In this document: in pieces, positions 26,801 through 49,700 of the stretch | Numbering within the stretch: the stretch's first letter is position 1 | How the letters are laid out: every line of letters starts with the position of its first letter | Source: Crotophaga sulcirostris | Taxonomy: Eukaryota > Chordata > Aves > Cuculiformes > Crotophagidae | Reading direction: 5' to 3' | DNA length: 64,000 bases | NCBI GenBank assembly: GCA_013397455.1 | Contig: VYZB01000292.1 | Coordinates: forward strand, 608,936 to 672,935 | Translations under genes and position numbers: made by a program | The notes under the pieces: generated by a model | Seen by the model: only the letters and a program-made list of their open reading frames with translations | Databases searched by the model: none | What the model was told of the DNA's origin: nothing

Positions 26801-29800
26801 GAAGCAAAGGGAAAAAATACTATGAGTCATCAAACAGTTCCTAAATCTGGAAAACTCTTACCCAAAAAAAAAAAAACTTCTACGAAGAAGGGCCGAGCTG
26901 TAGAGAAAAATGCAATGTAGATACAGAGACCAGTATTTCAGAACTAACAGCTAAACTAACAGTTAAAAAGGAAGAAGGTTTTTTGTCAAAGCAACTACCA
27001 AATGTGTCATCTTCTTCAAACAACTTCTCTTCTTGTGGTTTGCTGGGGCAGAATGAGTGGAAAGATCTACTGTGTTCTTCTTATGTACCAAACACCGAAA
27101 GGGGGTGGGAGCTGTTTCTAACTGAATTCAGACCATCTTTATTCCTCTCTTATCATCAGTCCTTTCACAACGCACCTTCACTACCACACACAGAACTCCA
27201 GAGGCAAAGCAGAATTCGGCAAACGCTCAAATTGTTTTATGTCCTACTCTCTTCCCAATTTTGCAGACACATGGCATACAAATTGTTTATCCTTTGGCAG
27301 AACAGCACATCTACTTGGCAAAGCCCTTGTAGAATTTCTCATCTATTCTGGAAAACAGCAAAGAAGATTATCAATTATTAGTAGAAAAATAAGAGAATTT
27401 GTAGTTACAATATCCACATTTTTGCATCTTCACAGAACACATGCTTGAATTTTTTTTTCTCCTTCTTTAACTTTATAGCTTCCCTGGGCCATTTTGGGAG
27501 TCATTTCTTAGAGTCAGAGAATTATGGTTAGTACTGAAAATGTATTATGGTGGCCTCAAATTTGAAGATAGTTAAAGTAAAAAAAGATAGGAGCTGAAAA
27601 ATTAAAGCCAGGTGTGATATTGGGAGTGTGGTGTGTGATGCTGGTTTCATGGCTTTATATTTTCTTTTGTTTTAACTAGTTGTCTGTCATAAGAGGTCAC
27701 TAAATTCTAACACACCTATATAACCTCTGACAGACACGCGCCACTGCTGCCAACACATTCTCCTACTAAGACTCAGCAATCCAAAATTGTATTTCTTTCA
27801 GTTCTCCTAATAGATATTTTTATCCGAACTTCAAGCCTTGGAATCCAAACTATTTCTGAGGAGAATTACATCAGCTTTGAAACCCAGTCCCATGCAGCAC
27901 TTCCATTAGGAGCTGCATTACATCCCCAAAATGTGTTAGAAATAGCAGTGGAAAGTCCCCTTTATGCCCAAATCCCCTTTAAATTACTGCAAGCTTCAGC
28001 TAGTTTATACTCCCACACTTTCCTCTTAATAACAGTCACTAGAATTTTGCTTCGGGTTCATTTTCAAAGGAAGTCATTAGATTTACAATTAACATTCCAA
28101 AGAATTTCTTGTTTAACATTCTCCCCTCGTTAATGATTTACCCAGTGACGATGCAAGTTCCGTTGTTTTACATGCGTATGAATCTATGCAAGATAAGTGT
28201 GCATGGAAAAACAAGCAGGATCCATAGGCTCACAAAATTCAGCACACAAAGATAAAAAGGAATATTATCAAGGAAGGCTGTCAAGTTTCCAACTTCTTTT
28301 CAAACTGGCCTTGTATTTCCAAATCTTACATTTCCAATCAAAATTTGTTCAACTCATAGTAAGTTTCCTTTTGATACTTTCCTCTCTTGCTGTCTGGACA
28401 GATTATCAGCAAGAAAGCAGTCCCTTCTTTCCCTACTCAGGAAAGGTTTGGCTGCACAGCATGGCGCCACAGCAGAATTCCCAGAACAGACAGCAGGAGG
28501 CTAATGCTTAAAGAAGAATCACCACCACAACAAGAAAACAAGCAAACAAGGAAAAGAAAGAGAAAACTCAATCACATACACCATTAGCAAGCACTGCAGA
28601 AGACACCATCAGATTGCTAAAAATCATTATTTACGCTCAATTGCCGTATAATTCTTACTTCATCTCTGCTGCATTTCACAATGTTTTCTTAGTAGGTTTA
28701 ATCAAATTTTCCAGAATCTCATTAGATACTTAAATAATGACATGCACACCTAATTTGTTAAAAAGAAACATACTGGATTAGGGTTTGCTTTGGCTCATTT
28801 GTTAAGTATTAAGTAATTAGAAGTTCCTTGTTAAAAAGGGGATAAACAGGTCGCTCATTTATGATCTAAACTCAAATGTACCCTCCTCCTGTTTTACTCA
28901 CCACCACGGTTCTCCTCAGTGGCCATCAGATGATGGGTACCAAATGGACTCGTCGTTACACTGGGCAATGGCATGGACATAAGCAGCTCCTCCTCTCCCA
29001 CCGACTGAAGAGAACCTGTCCCCATTGCTCATCCCCTGCACAGCTTTGACGAGCACCAGGTTCATCCTTAAAGATCAGACAAGGGCTAAAGGCACCTACT
29101 TACATCACCTCCACCCCTCCATCGAACTTCCAAGCTTGGTTTAAGATAAACACAGTAAAACAAAAGCCAAGAGAGGGTAAATATATGACATATTCCTGAT
29201 AAATTACAAAACAGACCTAAATTTCATGGAAGATGAAGAACAAGAATAAAATCTGAAGAACTGGCATGCTGGGAGCAGCAACAACATCAGCTTCCCACAC
29301 CTCTCATCCACTTCTTCAAGACTGGAAGAGCCAACTGTCATGTATGGAGACAAAGTGGCTGCTACAGTCATGCAGCCATCAGTTCAAAATCCAATAGTGA
29401 TACTGCACTTTCTTATTTACTCTGGAGTGCCCAAATCAACAGGGGATTCTGGTTAAGAAAGAATAGCAAGACTATTACAAAGAAACCACCAATTTAAGGA
29501 ACTAAGCTTTCACAAACACACAAATAGCACCTAAAAAGGAAAAAATATACCTTATTTTGGCCTCTTACAATGCTTGAACTCTCCTTTCCTAGGAGCATCT
29601 GAGCTCATTTCACCTAGAAAATTCTCATGGATCGCAAAAATATAAAGGCGTTGGTGCTGCTCTTGGTCTCTCTTGCCTGATTTTTGTGACACTACGATTT
29701 TTGCAGGTTGGGGTTTTTTGGTTTATACAGCTGAGGTATGATATCCTGCATTAGAAGCACTTTGAGACTTGTGATATGAGAACAGTATATGGTGGACGTT

Positions 29801-29896
29801 CTCCAGACAGCTGAGACCTAAACGTCCATTACATGGACATGCTTCTCTGCTGTTGCGAGGAACTGCGGTTGATTGCACAGGTAATTCCTTCACAAT
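23811..29896. other. Intronic DNA, no gene seen
   Basis: Unique AT-rich sequence with short A runs (for example A13 near 26863-26875). Open frames of up to 132 codons (26983-27381) show no motif. A CACAGAACCACAGCAGGTTGGCAGG stretch near 24866-24890 could be an eroded CR1 end but lacks the following landmarks. Nothing else is supported. Confidence 0.5.
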
Positions 29897-30398
29897 TCTT
29901 CTTTACTCAGTGCTAAGGAGACCACATGGGGAGTATTGCGTCCAGTTCTGAGCTGCCCAGTACAAGACACATACGGACAAACTGGACCTGGTACAGCACA
30001 GGACTGTGGTGATGATTAAGCAATGGGGGTACCTGTTATACAGGAGAGGCCGAGAGAGTCCAGACTGTTTATCCCTGAGAAAAGGCAGCTCAGGGCACCT
30101 TTCCTTCTGTACAAATATCTGATGAGGAAGAGTAAAGAAGATAAAGCCAGACTTCTCACTATGATCCAGTGATGGGACAAGAGGTAACGAACACAAATGG
30201 AAATCAAAGAATAAATTTTTGCACTGGCAGGCTGACTGCACTCAGGCCCCCCCAGGCAGCTGTGGGGTTTCTGCACTCAGAGATAACAACAACCTGACAG
30301 GACATCTTCCTGGGCCACCTCTTCTACTGGACACTGACTTGAGCAGGAGGAGTGGACTAGAGGTCCCTTCCAACGTCAACTACTGTATGATTCTATGG
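29897..30398 (+). mobile_element. CR1 LINE fragment, ORF2 3' end plus 3' UTR, inactive
   Basis: The block is in CR1 sense orientation. It begins at the CTTTACTCAGTGCTAAGGAG landmark and translates in part as EYCVQF (29931-29948), a typical end-of-ORF2 motif, followed directly by a TGA at 29949. Further landmarks are GAGAGGCCGAGAGAGTCCAG, AAAGGCAGCTCAGGGC, GATGGGACAAGAGGTAACG, GACTTGAGCAGGAGG and AGAGGTCCCTTCCAACG. It ends with GTATGATTCTATGG, the expected tail. Several stops and indels show it is dead. It is the longest recognisable plus-strand CR1 copy here, about 500 bp of a 4.5-kb element, and 5'-truncated as usual. Confidence 0.92.
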
Positions 30399-32210
30399 TA
30401 ATTTTTCTTCTTTGTTAAAATAAAAGAGAAAAATGGGCATCAGATAAAGGATAATAAATCTTTTTGTTCCTGTTTTAATTATTGAATAGCCAAGTCTCAG
30501 GGTGGTAGTTTTGAACATGTAACGTTCCAAGCATTTAAAATGCCATTCAGTGCACACCTTCAAGGCTTGCAAGCCAAATCTTTAGCATTATATTAGGTTC
30601 AAAAGATGGGTTGCTACATAAAAAGTCAATTTGAAAACATACCGAGACCCTTTAAGGTGAACAAGCACCTATCAGGCCTGTGCAGAGCATCCTAGACACC
30701 CTGCTGTTGAAGATGACATAAATCAAAAACTACTCCTATATTAACAAAGGTATGTAAATGCTTAATGCAGAATGGTAAGAAGTTTTTGGCCTTATTTTCC
30801 TTCTCCTAAAGATCCCAGAAGATAACCATTACATTAGGTCTAGCAAACACAAAAACGATTAAGTTAGGACATTTATAGCCCTACAAAAGAAAATTGTTAA
30901 AATAAGGATGCGCTTAAAGTGATAAACCTAATTAGACAATGGATATTTTAATTTTAGAGATAAATAAGTCAAATTAATGTTTTGTCCTTCTCTTCCAACA
31001 CAATCAGAAATCCGCATAGAGCTCACAAAGTGTCATTCCTGACTGTAAGCTGGCTATCATAACACCATGTAGCCTGACCTCCACAATGGCAGTTTGTCCA
31101 TTCTGCTCACTCTTACTATGTACTACACACACACACAAATAATTAAACAAAAGGGCTGCTTCAACTCTTCCATCTGAGTTCAGAGAATGCCAGAGAAAAA
31201 AAGATACTAAAGGGCCAGGAAAGGTGGCAAGACCTAGGCTTCTAAACACACAAATCACATTTTCTCATAACAAGGCCACTTGATTCTGATAACTCGATAC
31301 ACCCCAGATTGTTCACAAAGTGGTGGCTTGAGACATGTTCCCAGCAGTGAGTATTAAAAAGCGACACAGAAAGTAAGTCTACAAACCCAACATTTCCAGG
31401 TAGCACTCTAGAGAACGTTTTGACAGAGTTTAAGCTTTGGTAGGTTTATAAACTCATCTGCTTTATACTTCCTGACAGTGTTTACTGTAGTTGCTGTTTT
31501 CCATTGCAGTTGCAGCTCCTGTTACTTGTAACACGACAAGAGCCACTAAAGTCTCAGTAAAAGCCTGAAAGCAAACAAGACAGAGCTGAGAGAAAGAACA
31601 TCACTAATTCAGAAACCAGGAGACACCTGTACAAATACTCTTGAAAAAAACCAAAACAAAACCCAAAACTTTTTCACATAAAAAACAATGTCCCAAACCC
31701 ACATAAACTCAACTGAAACAGTCCAGATAAATAAACCAATCCTTTTATTATGCAATAGAAGTGCGATTAAAGACCTTTGTTTTTGACAGTGATTCTCCCT
31801 AAGACAACATGCACCAAAAGAAAAATATTTAATATTACTCAAAAGCAGCAGTGGCTGTTTAATGCTGTGCTGTGGGACCCACAGCTCTGTTAACCAGCCA
31901 ATGTTTACAACAAAAACGTGCTTTTTCTATCAGCCTGTTTGTGCTAACTCTGCAACATTTACAGTTCAGTACACTCTGTACCCATGGTACTTGCCAGAAA
32001 CTCAGTCCTCCAAAAGCTTTTTTCTATTTGTTAACTATTTCTTTCAAAATAAAAGAACTAATCACAGTATTTGGAAATTATCTTTACAAATATTTAACAA
32101 GAAATTGTTTTGCTTAGCAAAAATACAAGGGAAAACTGATGTAAATATGAGCAAGAGAATTTAAGCTATACAAATCATATAATCTGATGTTTTAGTTTTA
32201 ATCCAGAACA
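30399..32210. other. Intronic DNA, no gene seen; TAAT-rich stretch near 30.9 kb
   Basis: AT-rich unique sequence with a short (AC)n run near 31122-31136. A homeodomain-type TAATTA (30929-30934) sits next to a SOX-type ACAATGG (30936-30942), which is noted under findings. No coding or RNA gene is recognised. Confidence 0.5.
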
Positions 32211-32240
32211 GCACGAAGCCAACCATTACCACATTACTTA

Positions 32241-32440
32241 CAAGACTGATCCAAGAGAAATCCAAGAGTCAGGAAAAAAGGCTTCTTGTCTTTTCCCAGC
32301 TCTGTTTCAGCCAACCATTTAACATCCAAAAACCTCCTTGCAAGACTGATCCAAGAGAAACCCAAGAGTCAGGAGTAAAGTCTTCTTGTCTTTCCCCAGC
32401 TCTGTTTCAACCAACCAGTTAACATCCAAAATCCTCCTTA
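32241..32440. repeat. Tandem duplication, two copies of a 100-bp unit
   Basis: Copy one (32241-32340) and copy two (32341-32440) both begin CAAGACTGATCCAAGAGAAA and align without gaps over 100 bases, with 9 substitutions by my count (about 91% identity). A further partial copy of about 30 bases with gaps (AGCCAACCATT...ACTTA) seems to precede them from about 32211. It contains CTTGTCTTTTCCCAGCTCTG, a pyrimidine-AG stretch on the plus strand, that is, antisense to the gene. The origin as a local duplication is direct; any function is unknown. Confidence 0.95.
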
Positions 32441-35400
32441 CATTTTAATTCAGTATTGGTGGCCATTTTTTAATATTTAATATATATTAACGAGTTGTTA
32501 AAATATTTAGTAGTATTAAAAGGGTAGCTGATCATACAGTTAACAAAAGGGCCAGAACCCAGTGCAGGGAGTGCAGGACCTCTGCCCTCAACTGCTTTGA
32601 TCTGTTGAACCACTTTTATTTCACTGAACTACTAACACATATCTCTGAAAAACTTCATCCACTCTCACAGAAACCTGATAACATAACTTCTGCTTAAGAT
32701 GACCCTGCCCTGGCACCTCTCATGTCTCACCCTCCTAACTCGGACACCGCAGTCATTCTTTGCAAAGCTCCCACTAAATAAACCATCACACAAACACCTA
32801 GACATTTTCACAGCACACACATTTCTGAAACTCCCTTTATACAGTGTTATCAGCTGCAACACTAAACAGAAACTACAACCAAAGTTATGGTAGATGGCAC
32901 AAAGCCTGTTAAACCCAGAGTTTCTTTACGTTTTTATTTGGTTACAAAGTCTTACATTTCTGACATGTGATAGGGATTTATGCTGCAAATGCTCAGCATC
33001 TTACAGTGGCAAAAAGACAACTTTCAGTGCTTCTCTACATATTGACAGCAACCACAGCAAATAAAACTTGTCTTTGTAGACTAAAGGCACTCTGTATTCT
33101 TTTCTAATGTATTTATACAAAATACCTTAACTCCTTCAATTTTCTTCAAGTTCTATATATTCAAAGGCTTTTTAAGTTACAGTTCATGAGATTTCAGGGT
33201 TGCATTTACTTTTTTTTTTCTTTTTCAATTTTAAATTTATAATCTCACCCCAGCTGTGGCATCTAAAGCCCACAGCAGGATATCTTCCTCGAACTTTACT
33301 TTGTAGAGGTCTTTGTGTTGTCATCCAACATTCTTAATCACATGGGGATTAGCACGAAGGCTCAGCTGGGAGCAGTGTGAGCAACAACAAGGGATGCTGG
33401 ATATCTGCTATTTTTAACCAACAGCTCTATTTTCCCAATTTGCCCTGCTACCAAAGCACAGAAAGACAAAGTGATGCGATAAGCCAGCAAGCTTTAACTT
33501 TCATCTGTCATTTGCATTACCTATTTGTTTATCATAGCACCTAAAAGCAATCACAGACCAGAATTCACTCCTTCCCCAGTCTCACATCCTGTATAACCTC
33601 ACATGGTAAAGCATAAAGGAATCTTAGACTGGGTGGCTGGAGGAAAATGCTGAACACACAACCAGGCACCTTGGCTAGGCTAAGGTACCTCAGGGTTCCT
33701 GCTTAACAGCCAACTCAGCAGCTAAAACTCCCAAAGCAGGAGGAACCCCAGGCATCTCCTGGTCTTCCAGCAATCCATGGAATAGGTTACAAACCACTCT
33801 ATGTAAGCCAGGTGAGGTCTAGTATAAAGATAAGACAGACTGAACACACAGGTAGAGCTCATCCATTCCATTAGGAAACCAGGGTACCAACTAACTCCTC
33901 TGGTAAAACAAGCCAGTTTATTTTCCTCCGTAGATCACAAAAATCACATGTCAGGAATGCTGTCCACTTCTAGCCCAGGTAACTCCACATTACTGTTCTT
34001 ACACCAGACTGCTTAACATGCACCATGCTGATACAGACACTCACAGAATGCCTTTTGAGGAACTGTGCAGAGAACAACAACAACCATTTTTAGGATACAG
34101 TCATTCATTATTCAAACAGAAGCCTAATTTAAATGGCTACGTGTGATTAAGTAGTCATGATTCCCCAAATCTCAAACTGTGTTGTCAAGGTAAGCTGCAA
34201 ACTCCAGAACAGAATCAATGGATCTGCTGACAACATTCCTTCAAGCTAGAAGAGGCATGAAAAACTATAGCTCTGGCACCTACAGGCTAACATCAATGCC
34301 AAATAATGAGACAGCATAACACTACAGAAATCATCTTGCATGAAGATCACTTAAAAATGAATTAAGTCACTAGTAGTTATCAGACTGAACACAAAAACCT
34401 TTACTTCTCCAGAACAACATTCATACTAAACAAAAAGCAGGAAGCAAACATAACCACTCAATGGAAGTGATTACATAAACTCTCAAAACAAGACTTAATT
34501 TGAATTAACAGTAAAGATAAAATCGAATGTATAGACACGCTATGCAGAAACTATACAGTTATACAAAGAATGAAGTAGGTTGATGACATCACATTTGAAA
34601 CATCTGACAATTTCTTCAAACACAAATGCTACCCTTTTCTCATGACGATACATGACCAGTAATTAATATTGGAAAAATCAGACAGATATCAAGCTACAAA
34701 AAACTACTGAAATTTTTAACCATTGCAGGACAGAGGCAGAGATTTTGTAAAGCAGCAGCAAAATTTGTATTTGAAATGACCACTGATAGAACCAGAGTAT
34801 AAGCATCAAAACCAAATATGATTAATTGCAATGAAGAGTCCTTCCACCACTGGGGAGAGGAGCTGAAGAGTCACTCACAACACCACTTCAGGTCACGGAT
34901 GAGTATTTCTGCTTTAAAATGCTACGGCTTTTTTCTCTTTAAATGCTGTACTGTAGGCTGAGATCCACATTCCCAAGGGGAGACTCTCAGCCCATTACTT
35001 ACACAAACTACTTCTCTAATCTTACTCACCTCAGTAGGTCATCTAAATATATGCACCAAGATTTAAAAACTGCAGTGCAATCAAAGAACTTTTTCTAGAA
35101 CAGAAGAGCCGACAATTTATAGGCTATTCAGTTTTGCATGCTTTTATCGGGCTAGTTAGTTGAAAGAAAATGCACACATAATTACTTAATCCCATTAAAA
35201 CAAAGACAAATGACAGTACAAAACTACAGAGCTCAGCAGTTTGAGCAATGAAAGATTCTGAACCAACATAATAATGAATCACGCAGCCTTATCAGCGTGC
35301 AGCTCCTTCCACAGCCCTCTTATTTCAGCTACATCAGCAGCCTGTTCCTTGTGTGCACCATTCAGCTACAGAAAATGCTATCTTTAATAATGAATAGCTC

Positions 35401-35619
35401 CCATAGATTTTGCAATGTATGAGTAATCCGAGGTCTCAACTTTTTAAGTGAAGTGATTACATGTCAATTAAACTAAGCAATTAAATTCAGATGAGAATAC
35501 TAAAAGTCAGTTGCTTCTTCTGATATTTCGGGAGGGTGGGGAACACACACAGGAGGCACACAGAGGCAGCAAGCAGTAATGTCCTAGATTTTACTTGCTC
35601 AAAACAGCAGGTTTGGCCA
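32441..35619. other. Intronic DNA, no gene seen
   Basis: Unique AT-rich sequence with T runs (for example 33211-33220). No frame above about 65 codons and no repeat family that I can name. Confidence 0.5.
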
Positions 35620-35776
35620 GGGTTTTTTTGGTTTTGAGGTTTTTTTGCTTGGTTGGGTTTTTTTGTTTTGTTTGGGGGGGTTTTGTGTGTTTTTTTTTGT
35701 GGTGTTTTTTTTTGTTTTTTTTTGTTTTGGTAGTTTTGTTTTGGTTGGTGGGTTGGTTTTTGTTTTGGTTTGTTTT
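35620..35776. repeat. Low-complexity G/T-only tract (A/C-rich on the transcribed-sense strand)
   Basis: Over 157 bases the plus strand has only three bases other than G or T (A at 35637, C at 35648, A at 35732). It mixes T runs of up to nine with GG and GGG blocks and one G7 run, an irregular (GTTTT)n/(GGTTT)n pattern. On the MED13L sense strand it reads as A/C-rich sequence. The two plus-strand frames rich in Phe, Leu and Val here are by-products of composition. Confidence 0.95.
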
Positions 35777-46765
<10,989 letters not shown>

Positions 46766-46790
46766 CTAAAGGTGGGGGGGAAAAGGCCAT
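46766..46790 (-). other. MED13L: 3' splice acceptor of MED13L exon 2
   Basis: On the minus strand the exon is preceded by a pyrimidine tract (CCTTTTCCCCCCCACCTTTAG). The AG falls at 46767-46766, directly before the GCT codon that opens the exon. The run of seven C is unusually C-rich but normal in kind. A plausible branch-point A lies in the TTTAAT a little further upstream, but it cannot be fixed from sequence alone. Confidence 0.9.
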
Positions 46791-49700
46791 TAAATTATTG
46801 TATTTCAAAATTTTGATGTATTTATAGTAGTGGTTTGTTTCACTTTAATTATTTAATTCCCAGAATTAAGTTCTGAGCAGTCAAAGTTAAAAGCCCCAAC
46901 TATTCCCATATTTTCCTCTTTTGCCCCTCAAGAAAAAAAGTGTTAGAAACAGTATGAAACTTGGCTCACTCCTCCATTTAAGTTTCTCAACACAACTTAT
47001 TTCCAGTAGATTCATTCATTTCTAACCTTATTGTTATCTTACTGCAATCTTACAAATTTGAAAGGAGAAGAAAAAAAACACAAAGCAAAGAGGGAGAGGG
47101 AATGAGGCCCATTCCCTGCACACTGCTTGGGGCTCAAAGGTCAGCCCAGAAGATGACCACTTGAAAGTAACAAACAGAAAGCACTAGAGGACATAAGAAA
47201 ACAAGTGACTTACTGACAAAAAGGTGAAACCGTTTAATACTGCGATATTACAGATTTACGACACACGCTTTTGACTTTTGTTTTGCTCAAATAAACAAAA
47301 ACAGAATAAGGAAAGTTGACATTTACTGTCTCTCAAGCAGGTAAGAATCCTCTTATTAACTATCAAGAGATAACAAAAAGAACAGGAAAGTGGGAAAAGC
47401 TTTCTTCCACACAGGCTGAAAAATCTGAGGGAATGCAGGTGTCCAGCAGCATAGCAGTGAGACTGGACAGGGAAGAAGCCACCAAGGTACCTAAACCATG
47501 AGAGCTGGCAAATAGAGGCAGGTCAGCAGATCAATGGTTCTAATGTTCTTCCCTCTGTTCATCTTTAACAGCAGATCAGTTCCCTCTTTCTCCAAAATGC
47601 CCAAACTCCTCCATTTTTCTCTCCTGTTACCCTGTTCATCACACTCTTCCCTCTCCCCTCCCCAGCCTGCTGCCCGGTTCCCCTCCCACCTTTCCTCCAC
47701 TCCCAGTCTGCCCCCAGGACACCTCAGTCTGCCTAGATGAGTACCATTACTAGACAAGAAGTGTTATGTATAACTCTGTTCACCATGGGCTTGTATTCCA
47801 GTTCCTAACCCACGGCACCACATTCTCGCTGTCATCACTGCCTCTGCTGCTTCCTTCACAGAACTCACACTCTGCTCTGCTGCTCCGAGAGCACATGGAT
47901 GCTCAGCTCTGAAGCAGTCCTACATGGAAAGTCTGTTGTGTTTGAGTACTGGTTGCTGCAGACCAGCTTCAACACCTTGGACAAGAGAAGTCCTTGCCAG
48001 GGAGAAAGAGTTGTGGAAACACTGAGAGAGCTTAATTTTGTCCTCTCCCCACACCCCATCAAGTAATTAAGTTGTATCTAAACAGTAAACTGTTTAGAAA
48101 TTTAAACTTTAAAACCTATTTTCGTTCATCAGAAGAACTGGAAGTAGGTTGTTACTTGTTCAAGAGCTGGCTGGTTAACTGCTGAGGAGCTAAAGGTGAC
48201 ATTCACCATACCAACACTACAAATAAAAACGACTTGTATTCCTTTGATATTATAAATACACCCTATAAAATAGTTTCCTCTCATTCTGCCTGTGTACTGC
48301 CAAGTGCAGCAGGGTTCTGGGCCAAGACTGAAGTTGCTGTGACGATGCCTAGAAGACCATTTTCCCAAAAGTATTGATTACTCAGACTGCCCGTTTAGTT
48401 TTCCTCCAAAGAGGTCTCACTGGGCACACGGGAATACAGTGGCTGGCCTCTACTGGGAAAGGGAAAACTCTGACAAAACACTGAGCAGCAGTGAAATTAT
48501 GATTTTTGCATACCCCTAAACCACCAGACATCATCTGTTCCACGCTGCAAAAGTGATGCCACCATCCTGCACCACAACAGCAGGACACCAATGGTGGTGG
48601 CACCAGATTATCGCTGCCGAAGGCTTTCTACAGTCAGCACACCACTTTTGCACTCAGACAGAAATGTTGACGATCCATTCAAAGTGTTGGAGAACTACAG
48701 CAAAGCAAGTTGGAAAAAGTAGTCAAGACTGGTCGAGACGCACAGCACACATGCCATGCTCCTGGCACAAAAGAGGGCATGGGAACACAGAAGGAAGAGG
48801 CAAAAGGCAAGACCAAAGGTTATTTTCTCACAGTAGGATGCTATGTCGCACTGGAACACCTCACCCATTACATAGTACTCTAAGAGAAAGTACTTCCACA
48901 TGCTTCTCCAAAACATCTACATCCCTTCTACACGGATTTTCCTCTATAGCTCAGAAAAGGAACGTGTAGTTTCTGACACAGTACAATGAATGACCATGAA
49001 TCACAGAACACCAAAGATGGATGCCACCACAGGCAACCTAGGAAAAAAAAAATAAATCACATAACATTTGTGTGTCATAATCCACTTGGAACATAGAGTA
49101 AGTCACAAGGAACATGGAATAGGAGGATGACAAAATAAAAAAAAACAAGTGAACAAAACCAGTCACTCCACAGCCCCACTCACTCAATCAACACGGCAGC
49201 AACTAAAGATCAGCTGTCTGAAACAGCAGACAAGCTCTTCCAGCTTTCTGGCAGCTCAGAGGAATCAACCCCTAACAACCCATCGCTGTCACAGATTAAA
49301 TACAGTCCAGAAAAGCATACAGGGACTATCAGAGCTGCACCCAATTTAATTCTACACTAACAAACTTCTGGAGTGCCTGATCCTACAGACAGTGAGGAAT
49401 GATGAATTACCAGAGCTCACTAGGATCACCTGTGACCACCCCACCAAAAATGTCTCCCAAGAAAGGAAGAGACAAGCACTGGGGTTTGAACTCAGTAGCA
49501 GCATAAAGTGTATCTCATACTGTTCCCCGGTTGAAGTTGCAGAGAGTTGAGTGCATTTATTTAGATATGTCCATTTTTGTTTAAAATTTTAATAGATAGG
49601 CATCAATACCAATCCCTCAGAACTTCTGGATTTCATCCTCACATTAATTAAAACTGTATTCAAAAGATCTGAATCGAGAATCTGTGCACAAAAGATTGCA

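Noticed and set aside
48553..48969. 138-codon plus-strand open frame rich in Ser, Thr and His
   Set aside because: Looked at as a possible retroelement or zinc-finger piece, but there is no Cys/His spacing and no protease, polymerase or integrase motif.
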